This document shows, one piece after another, positions 6,684 to 12,596 of a stretch of DNA of 12,596 nt. The stretch is taken from NCBI GenBank assembly GCA_019232735.1, contig JAFANL010000070.1, forward strand, positions 1 through 12,596. Direction: 5' to 3'. The notes below the pieces were generated by a model. The model worked only from the letters and a program-made list of their open reading frames with translations. It was not told the DNA's origin and did not search any database. A program made the translations under genes and the position numbers. This DNA comes from Aquitalea sp. Its GTDB lineage: Bacteria; Pseudomonadota; Gammaproteobacteria; Burkholderiales; Chromobacteriaceae. Position 1 is the stretch's first letter. Each line of letters opens with the position of its first letter.

Positions 6684-8554
6684 GTTTCCTGCTCTCCGTC
6701 ATCGCGCTCGGCCTTGCGGGCGGCAGCACGGGCCATGGCGGCGGCAATCAGCGCCTTTTTGTCATCATCCATGGTGGTGGGGGCCGGCGGGGCTGCCTGG
6801 GCAGCTTTCTGGGCTGCGGCACGAGCCATGGAGGTACGGATCAGTTCCTGCTTGTCCGGTGCCGGTTCGGGAGCCGGGGTGGGACCGGCAGCAGATGGGC
6901 TACTGTCTGCTCCTGCCTTGGCGGCATCCTGTGCCGCCTTGCGGGCCGCAGCACGGGCCATGGCGGCATCGATGGCTGCCTGGCGATTGGCTGCGATGGC
7001 GGCTGCGCGTGCGTCCTGCTCTGCCGTGGCCGCTGTGGCTGTCTGTCCCTGATGGTGTTGCTGGCGTTGACTGGCGCGGGCCATGGCGGCGGCAATGGCA
7101 GCCTGTTTGTCCGCCGCGCTGGGCTCTGGCTTGGCGGCACTGGCGGGATGAGCGGACGGGGTTTGAGCCAGCTTGGCCGCTTGTTGCGCTGCGCGCTCAG
7201 CCAGTCGCTGTGCCTTTTCCTGTTTGTCGCGCTCCTGCCGGAACTGGCGGAAGTGATGGCGCTGGCGTGCGCTATCTGCCGCCTGTTGTTGCTGCTGGTC
7301 GGCCTGTAGTTGCAGGCTGCTGTTGCGGAAACTGTCGAGCAAGGGGAGCTGACTGGGGCAGACGGCGCTGCACAGCCCGCACTGGCTGCAATCAGTCAGC
7401 CCCCAGTCCTGGGCCTGCATCAGATCCTGCGTCTGGCAGTGCCAATACAGTTCCTGCGGCTGCAACTGGCTGGGGCAGATTGTCGCGCAGTCACCACAAC
7501 GGACGCAGGGCTGGGCCGCCGCTACGCTGCTTGATGGGCGTGGTGCGGCAGCCAGCAGGCCGTTGCTGTGCTGATGAATGGCGACGCTGTCATCGGCCAG
7601 CGTAAAGCCACGCAGGCCTCCGCCGTGGATGATGCCTGCACTGTAAGGATGCGGCGTGGCCAAGGCCAGCAACTCCCGGGCCGGGCTGCCCAGCAGGGCG
7701 CGGATATTCTGTGCGTGCTCCACGGCTCCGCTGAGGGTGACGATGCGGCTGATGCAGGGCAGGCCGTGCTGCATGGCCTGGCCGGCGGCATGCACCCCGG
7801 CGACAGGCAGGCAAAGGGTGGTCTCGGCCGTGCCGCCCAGTAATCGGGTCAGCAAGGGCGCATCATCAGCAGGGTAGGGGGCTTCGCGTACTTCGATCTG
7901 CCAGGTCTGGCCAGCGGCCGCCGTACGCAGGGCGCTGATGGCTGCCGGCTTGTCGTGGCGGATGACCAGTACCAGTCGGGTCGGTCGCAGTCGCTGTTGC
8001 AACAGCTGGATGGCCGCCACCAGCTCGCTGGCCTGCTCCCGCATCAGCATGTCGTCAGCACTGATGTAGGGCTCGCTCTCCATGCCATTGATGATCAGCA
8101 GTTCCAGTGGTGCATCGCTGGCCGCCCATGACAAGGGCAGCAGCGGCCCGTGCTGGCCTGTCACGCCCATGTCTTGCAGGAAAATGGCCAACTCCAGACG
8201 TGATTGACCGGCCCTGTCAGGCGGCGGAGCCAAGGGCTGGGCCTCATCCTGTCCATCACTGTGCAGCAGCAGCGCTGTTTGCAGCGGCGTACCGGGCAGT
8301 GCCTGAGGATAGGGGGCAATGGCGTGGATATGGCCGGAGGTCGGCGCATGTACCGCCAGGCCCAACGCATTGTCCGGCCGTGCCAGCAACTGGTATTTCA
8401 GCACCCGCTGGCCAGGTTCGACGCAGCACTGGCTGCCGGCCAGGGCCAGTTGCAATTGCGCCGGCAACGCAGCGGTGGCGATGGGGCGGGTGGTGCTGGC
8501 CTGTTTGTGACTGGGCAGCTTCATGCCATTGGGCAGCAGGGTGAAGTCGCTCAT
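6680..8554 (-). CDS. rnfC: RnfC-like peripheral Fe-S subunit, divergent in the flavin site
   Basis: RnfC is the cytoplasmic subunit that in typical Rnf complexes binds NADH and FMN and passes electrons through two [4Fe-4S] clusters. This 624-residue protein starts with the family N-terminus (LPNGMKLPSHK) and has the VHAPTSGHIHAI barrel-sandwich segment (68-79), LLIINGMESEPYISADD (152-168) and two cluster motifs, Cys350/353/356/360 and Cys389/392/395/399. The Gly-rich GGAGFPT flavin loop is replaced by a non-matching stretch at about 129-142. The GAECEP motif reads GMESEP. From about residue 410 the tail is Gln/Ala/Arg-rich and coiled, with four copies of an alanine-rich repeat, as in enteric RsxC. 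Start and stop overlap both neighbours by four bases. Confidence 0.87.
   Translation of the reverse strand: MSDFTLLPNGMKLPSHKQASTTRPIATAALPAQLQLALAGSQCCVEPGQRVLKYQLLARPDNALGLAVHAPTSGHIHAIAPYPQALPGTPLQTALLLHSDGQDEAQPLAPPPDRAGQSRLELAIFLQDMGVTGQHGPLLPLSWAASDAPLELLIINGMESEPYISADDMLMREQASELVAAIQLLQQRLRPTRLVLVIRHDKPAAISALRTAAAGQTWQIEVREAPYPADDAPLLTRLLGGTAETTLCLPVAGVHAAGQAMQHGLPCISRIVTLSGAVEHAQNIRALLGSPARELLALATPHPYSAGIIHGGGLRGFTLADDSVAIHQHSNGLLAAAPRPSSSVAAAQPCVRCGDCATICPSQLQPQELYWHCQTQDLMQAQDWGLTDCSQCGLCSAVCPSQLPLLDSFRNSSLQLQADQQQQQAADSARQRHHFRQFRQERDKQEKAQRLAERAAQQAAKLAQTPSAHPASAAKPEPSAADKQAAIAAAMARASQRQQHHQGQTATAATAEQDARAAAIAANRQAAIDAAMARAAARKAAQDAAKAGADSSPSAAGPTPAPEPAPDKQELIRTSMARAAAQKAAQAAPPAPTTMDDDKKALIAAAMARAAARKAERDDGEQET
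6704..7111 (-). repeat. Four coding repeats in the RnfC tail
   Basis: A unit of the form D-K-Q-x-x-I-x-x-x-M-A-R-A-x-x-x-K-A occurs at residues 482-498, 523-542, 567-586 and 598-617 of RnfC (DNA about 7111-7061, 6988-6929, 6856-6797 and 6763-6704). Spacing is irregular and the linkers are Ala/Pro-rich. Similar repeats are known in enteric RsxC tails. The DNA copies, visible on the + strand as recurring GCACGGGCCATGGCGGC-like blocks, could favour copy-number change by recombination. Confidence 0.85.
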
Positions 8555-9135
8555 GGGCGCGTCCCGCTCTTTACCGGCTGGATGGCAATCACCGGATAGC
8601 CCCAGCGCCAGTCGCCGGCACCTTCACCAACCGGCCGCATGCTGATGCAATCCACCGGACAGGGGGCCAGGCACAGTTCGCAACCGGTACATTCATCGGC
8701 CAGTACGGTATGCATCTGCTTGGCCGAGCCCAGAATGGCATCGACCGGACAGGCCTGGATGCACAGGGTACAGCCTATACAGGTACGCTCATCGATCAGG
8801 GCCACGGCCTTGGGTTTCTGCGGCGGGGCATCCGGGGCAAAGGGCAGGTAGTCGCGCTGCAGCAGGGCTGCCAGCTTGCGAATGCCTGCTTCGCCACCGG
8901 GTGGGCAGCGGTTGATGCTGTCCTCGCCCTTGGCCAGCGCTTCGGCATAGGGGTGGCAGCCAGCGTGGCCGCATTGGCCGCACTGGGTTTGCGGCAGGAT
9001 GGCATCGATACGCTCGACGAGCGGGGCGGTGGTGGCCGGCGCGGGAGTTAACTGCTGCGCACTGCGCCGCAAGACCTTGCCTAGCAGCCAGATGGCCAGC
9101 AATAACAGTACAAGGCGAAGCATGATGATGATCAC
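8551..9135 (-). CDS. rnfB: RnfB-like Fe-S subunit
   Basis: RnfB is a membrane-anchored iron-sulfur protein that relays electrons in Rnf/Rsx complexes. The 194-residue protein, close in size to E. coli RsxB, has one N-terminal membrane helix (about residues 5-19) and a linker. It then has a 4Fe-4S domain with Cys52, Cys55, Cys60 and Cys77 (QCGQCGHAGCHPYAEA), followed by two ferredoxin-type clusters, CIGCTLCIQACP (119-130) and CTGCELCLAPCP (149-160). All cluster ligands are present. I chose the GTG at 9135: it overlaps the rnfA stop codon (GTGA) and has GGAG 7 bases upstream, while the ATG at 9123 would be 19 bases from that site. A much longer upstream reading (from 9342) would run through rnfA and is not credible. 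rnfC starts in an ATGA overlap. Confidence 0.92.
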   Translation of the reverse strand: MIIIMLRLVLLLLAIWLLGKVLRRSAQQLTPAPATTAPLVERIDAILPQTQCGQCGHAGCHPYAEALAKGEDSINRCPPGGEAGIRKLAALLQRDYLPFAPDAPPQKPKAVALIDERTCIGCTLCIQACPVDAILGSAKQMHTVLADECTGCELCLAPCPVDCISMRPVGEGAGDWRWGYPVIAIQPVKSGTRP

Positions 9136-9686
9136 AGACAAACTCCAAGGCGATGCAGGGCCAGCGCGATGATGCCGGCGCACAGCAACAGGGCGGGCTG
9201 ACCGCTCAGCCACGATGGCAAGGCGCAGCGCTGCAGGCGCTGCGGCAGGGTGGCAAATTGGACCAGCAGCAAGGTGAACAGGGCGGCGCTTAGCAGGGGA
9301 GCCAGTAATTGCATGGCACTGCCGGCAGGGCCTAGCAGCCATTGCAGCGGCAGGCCTGCCAGCAGGCTGTTGGTCAGTAGCCAGGGCCAGCCCAGCCCCA
9401 GCTGCTGGGTCTGGCGGGCGGCAAATCGGTGCAGTCCCAAGCTCAGCAGCAGGGCGCTGATGGCAAGGCTGAGCAACGGCCAGAGCAGGGGCGGCAGGCC
9501 TGCGGCATCATGGCCGGGGCCTGCCAGGCCAGACAGGCTGCTGGCACACAGCAGCATGATGGTGGTGGCCAGACCCATGGCCAGTGCCGACGGCAATGCC
9601 TGTTCCATCCTGGCCTGAGGTGGCAGACGGAAGTGATTGCAACAGGCCAGACCGGCAAGCAGCGGCAGATAAAGGCCAAAATTCAT
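9132..9686 (-). CDS. rnfA: RnfA-like membrane subunit, divergent
   Basis: RnfA is one of two homologous membrane subunits (with RnfE) that hold an iron-sulfur site in the middle of the membrane. This 184-residue, highly hydrophobic protein keeps ALAMGLATT (residues 34-42, matching AMGMGLATT in RsxA), a WPWLLTN segment (100-106, matching the LPLITTN block) and a hydrophobic end. It lacks the first conserved cysteine region (the GLCP block) and has Ser107 where RnfA/RnfE have TNC. It has CC at 15-16 instead. The assignment to RnfA rather than RnfE rests on its place directly before rnfB. The ATG at 9686 has only a weak GGAT ribosome site about 9 bases upstream. The longer frame to 9770 lacks family similarity at its N-terminus. 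Confidence 0.75.
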   Translation of the reverse strand: MNFGLYLPLLAGLACCNHFRLPPQARMEQALPSALAMGLATTIMLLCASSLSGLAGPGHDAAGLPPLLWPLLSLAISALLLSLGLHRFAARQTQQLGLGWPWLLTNSLLAGLPLQWLLGPAGSAMQLLAPLLSAALFTLLLVQFATLPQRLQRCALPSWLSGQPALLLCAGIIALALHRLGVCL

Positions 9687-9697
9687 GGCTGGGTGAT

Positions 9698-9726
9698 CCG
9701 GATAGCAAAACCGCAAAATTATCCGG
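9698..9726. repeat. Perfect inverted repeat over the rnfA promoter
   Basis: CCGGATA (9698-9704) and TATCCGG (9720-9726) form a perfect 7-bp inverted repeat with a 15-base spacer. The spacer holds a direct repeat, GCAAAA at 9705-9710 and again at 9713-9718. The arms lie on one face of the helix, about two turns apart (22 bases centre to centre). One arm covers the -10 box and the other lies near the rnfA ribosome site, a good layout for a repressor operator. Confidence 0.5.
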
Positions 9727-9746
9727 GTTTCCTGGCTGGACCACAA
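9718..9746 (-). promoter_or_regulatory. Sigma70-type promoter for the rnfABCD operon
   Basis: On the - strand TTGTGG (9746-9741) and GATAAT (9723-9718) are separated by 17 bases. The -10 matches the consensus at five of six positions and the -35 at three. Transcription would start near 9711, about 25 bases before the rnfA ATG. The element lies in the 101-base gap between the DUF294 gene and rnfA, so the rnf genes need not depend on read-through. Confidence 0.55.
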
Positions 9747-9787
9747 CCTCGCCGCCGACAGGGCTGCCATGCCGGCCGACTGGAGGC

Positions 9788-11632
9788 TCAGGGCAGATGG
9801 CGTGCCAGCCAGGCTTGCAACTTGCGGCCCTGGCGCAGGGTTTCCTTCAGGATGCGGGCATCCAGGGGCCCCAGCTGCTGCGGATTGATCCGGTTATCCA
9901 GTCGCGCACCGGCTTCCTGGCAAGCCAGTTGATGGCGTAAGCGCAGTTCTTGCAAAAACCGGGCACTATCGGCAAAAGACTGGCAATCGGTGGCCGTCAG
10001 ACCGGGCAGGCCGGCCGCGGCAGCAAAACGGTCGCTGGTGCGGCTGGCGGCCGAGCCCGCCATCAAGGCCAGAATGCGGGCGGCATCGACAAACAGATCC
10101 ACTGCCGCTTTCAGATCCAGCTGGTCATCGGCATCGGTTTGCAGGCGACCACTCCAGCCCAGCGGTGGCTGATAATGGCGGGCGTTGCGACTGAGTGCAC
10201 TCAGCACCGCTGGCTGTCTGGCATGCTCGCCCAGTTGTGCAGCCAGTTCCCGTGCCAGTCCGTGTTGTCCCCAGGCCGGGCGCAGGTCCAGATACAGGCC
10301 AAGGTGGGCCGCGTGCTCCGGTGCCGCCTGCAACTGGTCAAGCAGGCTGTCACGCCAGTCATCAAAAGACAGGCAGTGGCTGGGGTTGCCGGCCATCAGG
10401 CCGTTGCGGCAGAGCGGAATGCCGCAGGCACTGAGTGCCGAACAGATACGCTGGCCGATGGCCGGCAGCTGATGTGCCAGCTGCTGCTGACGTCCGGCAT
10501 CCTGACAGCGGAAGATCAGTCCACTGTCCTGATCCGAGGTCAGGGTGTTTTCCTGACGGCCGCTGCTGCCCAGTTGCACCCAGCACAGCTCCACCTCTTC
10601 CAGACCTGCCGTGGCCAGATGCAATTGGCACAGGCGCGTCAGCAACTGATCGTTGAACAGGCTGAGCAGGCGGGTGGTGGCGTCGGCATCCATGCCCTGA
10701 CTGAACAGGGCCAACACCTGGCGGCGAAAGGTGGCGGCCACGCCGGAGAGTGCTGCGGTACTGTCGCAACGGTTGAGGCGTTGCAGCATTTCCTTCATGT
10801 CCAGCCGTGACAGGCGGTAGAGGTCGTGTTCGGACACGATGCCCACCAGGCTCATGCCTTCGCAGACCATGACATGGCGTTCTCCGCTTTGCACCAGGGC
10901 CAGCATGGCTTCGCTGGCCAGCGCGCTGGGCGGCAGAATGCAGCTGGGCTGGCGCATCAGTTGCTGTACCGGGGTGTCATCGCCATGAGTAGCCAGGTGG
11001 GCAGCAAGCAGGTCGCGCAAGGTGAACAGGCCCAGCAAGCGTTGTTCGGGGCTGGTGACCACGACCGAGCCGACGCTTTCCTGCTGCATCAGTTGCAGCA
11101 GCGGTCGCAGCGGGGTTTCCGGGCGACAGGTGACGGGCGGGCGCTGGATGACCGCCGACAAGGGGGTATGCAGGCTGAGTCCCTGACCGCCCAGTGCCGC
11201 CGGGTGCTGCTGTCTGGCGCGTGACAACAGATTGGCCAGTCGTCGGGTGCAGAACAGCTGAAAGGCCGAGGCTTGCTGACAGAGCGTGACGAATGCCGCC
11301 TGCGACAGTTGCAGAACCATGCAGTCGCTGTCTGCCCGGTAATGGTTGGTGACCGGGCGTTGCGACAGCAGGGCACCCAGAGGGAACATATCACCCTGGC
11401 CCAGCATGGCAAAAGGCTGGCCGCTATAGATGTCTTCCGCCAATACCTGGCCTTCCAGCACGATGAACAGCTGCTGGGCCGGGCCTGCCTGTGGATTGGT
11501 CAGGGTGCTGCCGCGTGGATAATGCTGGCGACGGGCATGGCTGGCCAGCAGCAAGCGTTGCTCTGGCGTCATGGCGGCAAAAGGTTCGTGCTGGAGCAAG
11601 GCCTGCCAGTCGGCCGGGAAAGAGGTGGGCAT
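9788..11632 (-). CDS. cNMP-binding/CBS-pair/DUF294 nucleotidyltransferase-like signalling protein
   Basis: The 614-residue cytoplasmic protein has four parts in the order known for this family. First is a cyclic-nucleotide-binding-like domain (about 10-135), then two CBS motifs (about 157-275, with GLFTLRDLL and GIVSEHDLY ending each). Next comes a GlnD-like nucleotidyltransferase core (DUF294, about 290-430, with GSSGRQE at 355-361 and the metal-binding SDQD at 366-369), and last a helical DUF294 C-terminal domain (about 450-614). The cNMP cassette reads MFPLGALLSQRP and lacks the usual Gly-Glu and second Arg, so ligand binding is doubtful. The nucleotidyltransferase residues look intact. 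The reaction and partner are unknown. The ATG at 11632 has GGAG 7 bases upstream. It lies ahead of rnfA on the same strand with no terminator between them. Confidence 0.9.
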   Translation of the reverse strand: MPTSFPADWQALLQHEPFAAMTPEQRLLLASHARRQHYPRGSTLTNPQAGPAQQLFIVLEGQVLAEDIYSGQPFAMLGQGDMFPLGALLSQRPVTNHYRADSDCMVLQLSQAAFVTLCQQASAFQLFCTRRLANLLSRARQQHPAALGGQGLSLHTPLSAVIQRPPVTCRPETPLRPLLQLMQQESVGSVVVTSPEQRLLGLFTLRDLLAAHLATHGDDTPVQQLMRQPSCILPPSALASEAMLALVQSGERHVMVCEGMSLVGIVSEHDLYRLSRLDMKEMLQRLNRCDSTAALSGVAATFRRQVLALFSQGMDADATTRLLSLFNDQLLTRLCQLHLATAGLEEVELCWVQLGSSGRQENTLTSDQDSGLIFRCQDAGRQQQLAHQLPAIGQRICSALSACGIPLCRNGLMAGNPSHCLSFDDWRDSLLDQLQAAPEHAAHLGLYLDLRPAWGQHGLARELAAQLGEHARQPAVLSALSRNARHYQPPLGWSGRLQTDADDQLDLKAAVDLFVDAARILALMAGSAASRTSDRFAAAAGLPGLTATDCQSFADSARFLQELRLRHQLACQEAGARLDNRINPQQLGPLDARILKETLRQGRKLQAWLARHLP

Positions 11633-12020
11633 GGTTGAGCTCCGCAGTTGGCCGAAACGGCTTTCAATATAGGGATGGCATGGCGGGGCGGATATTGGGG
11701 AAATCCGCTGGCCACGGCACCGGCCTGTCGTAGCAGGGGTGGCGGGCGCTATGCTGCCGCAGCGCATTGGTGCCGGGCAATGACTTTATCCACTCTGCTG
11801 GCGCTGCTCTCGCTGACGCGTTTCACCAGCCTGCGGACAGCCATTGCCTGTTTTCGTGGTAGCCGCTCAATGGCTCGGATGCAATGGGTGTGTTGTAGCA
11901 GCCCGCTGGGTGTCTGCGGCAATGCGTGTGGCGCTGGTATGCGATGCGGATTTTTTGCACTGCAACATAAACGGCAATACCTTATCATGGCGACTTCACC
12001 ACCTTTTACTGATATTGCCC
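11633..12020. other. Divergent intergenic region between the DUF294 gene and the bestrophin-like gene
   Basis: These 388 bases lie between two divergent genes and I see no supported gene. On the - strand, TATATT (11671-11666) is a fair -10 box about 35 bases before the DUF294 ATG, but its -35 is poor. On the + strand, TTGCAC (11955-11960) and TACCTT (11978-11983) with a 17-base spacer could be a weak promoter for the bestrophin-like gene. The middle part has short open frames on both strands without recognisable protein features. Confidence 0.4.
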
Positions 12021-12596
12021 ATGATTGTCCGCTCCTCACTTAGCTGGTTCCGTCTGCTCTTTGTCTGGCATGGCTCGGTCTTGCCGCGCATCCTGCCACG
12101 GTTGTTGCTGGTATTGCTGATTGCGGTGCTGGCGGCAGCGGCGCGGCACTGGTGGCTCAGCAGTTTCGGGGATTCGGCGCTCAGCATTCCCACCTTTACC
12201 CTGCTTGGGGTATCGCTGGCGATTTTTCTGGGTTTTCGCAATTCGGTCAGTTATGACCGCTTCTGGGAAGCACGCAAGCTGTGGGGGGGAGTATTGATCG
12301 TCAACCGCTCCATTACCCGGCAATTGCTGTCGGCGGTACCTCGCCACCCGCTCACCGCCCAGACTGCGGACCTGCTGTGCGCCTTTGCCTATGCGCTGAA
12401 GGCACAGCTGCGGCATGAGCACGATTGCCAGCATCTGCTGCGGCTGCTGCCGGCCAGCATGCTGGACGAGGTACAAGCAGCCCGCTTTGCTCCGGCCATC
12501 ATCCTGCGTCGTCTGGGGGAGCTGATCCAGCAAATGCAGCGTGAGGGCTGTATCAGCGAACTGCAATGGCAGGCGCTGGATCGCAAGCTGGACACA
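12021..12596 (+). CDS. Bestrophin/YneE family membrane protein (partial, 3' end missing)
   Basis: The frame runs open from the ATG at 12021 to the last base, giving 192 residues without a stop. It is truncated by the window (E. coli YneE has about 300 residues). The N-terminus MIVRSSLSWFRLLFVWHGSVL closely follows E. coli YneE, as do TLLGVSLAIFLGFRNS (near residues 65-80) and the YDRFWEARKLWG block just after it, the hallmark of the family. Bacterial bestrophin homologues form pentameric membrane channels. The one studied from Klebsiella conducts cations rather than the anions carried by animal bestrophins. A membrane helix covers about residues 25-42 and another about 60-77. No clear ribosome site precedes the ATG, but the start matches the family exactly. 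The gene is divergent from the DUF294 gene. Confidence 0.92.
   Translation, partial: MIVRSSLSWFRLLFVWHGSVLPRILPRLLLVLLIAVLAAAARHWWLSSFGDSALSIPTFTLLGVSLAIFLGFRNSVSYDRFWEARKLWGGVLIVNRSITRQLLSAVPRHPLTAQTADLLCAFAYALKAQLRHEHDCQHLLRLLPASMLDEVQAARFAPAIILRRLGELIQQMQREGCISELQWQALDRKLDT

Noticed and set aside
6704..7111. Repeated GCACGGGCCATGGCGGC-like blocks as a possible CRISPR or mobile repeat
   Set aside because: The copies are in frame, imperfect and irregularly spaced, and encode the alanine-rich repeats of the RnfC tail, a known feature of the family.
6355..7605. Long + strand open frames opposite rnfC and rnfD, the longest 416 codons
   Set aside because: They lie antisense to well-supported rnf genes. 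Their composition follows the Ala-rich, high-G+C coding strand, and they show no domain or motif of their own.
9136..9342. A 69-residue N-terminal extension of RnfB
   Set aside because: It overlaps rnfA in another frame, looks nothing like RnfB, and the GTG at 9135 has a good ribosome site and yields the normal family length.
11749..12039. 96-codon - strand frame and a 131-codon + strand frame in the divergent intergenic region
   Set aside because: Neither has recognisable protein features or a good ribosome site. Both run into the start of the bestrophin-like gene, and the - strand frame is antisense to it.

Overview
The window looks like chromosomal DNA of a betaproteobacterium, most likely of the Neisseriales/Chromobacteriaceae type (Chromobacterium, Aquitalea or Vogesella relatives). 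This is inferred from the protein sequences, the high G+C content and the gene order (deoxynucleoside kinase, panB, panC, panD; rnf genes followed by nth). No mobile element, tRNA, rRNA or CRISPR array was seen.

Positions 1-2305 (+ strand) hold the tail of a deoxynucleoside kinase and a complete panB-panC-panD cluster, closed by a strong intrinsic terminator. PanB and PanC make pantoate and join it to beta-alanine. PanD makes the beta-alanine, so the cluster covers most of the route to pantothenate. A monocistronic GFA/CENP-V-like zinc protein follows behind its own sigma70-type promoter (2322-2827). It converges on an rraA-like gene (3327-2848, - strand).

From 3588 to 11632 everything reads on the - strand. 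In transcription order there is a four-domain cNMP/CBS/DUF294 signalling protein, then rnfA-rnfB-rnfC-rnfD (start and stop codons overlap at each junction), then nth (endonuclease III), then a DegP/DegQ-type protease that carries a lipoprotein signal peptide. Upstream, reading away on the + strand, is a bestrophin/YneE-like membrane protein cut by the window end (12021-12596).

The most interesting part is the Rnf locus. The usual order in gammaproteobacteria is rnfABCDGE-nth, but here rnfD is followed after only 100 bases by nth, with no rnfG or rnfE. The remaining subunits have lost matching features. RnfD lacks the periplasmic loop that carries covalent FMN. RnfA lacks the cysteine of the TNC motif used for the RnfA/RnfE iron-sulfur site. 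RnfC lacks the GGAGFPT flavin loop. The Fe-S motifs of RnfB (three clusters) and RnfC (two clusters) are intact. This pattern suggests a reduced Rnf-like redox complex rather than an Na+/H+-pumping ferredoxin:NAD+ oxidoreductase. A clear promoter and a perfect inverted repeat sit just ahead of rnfA.
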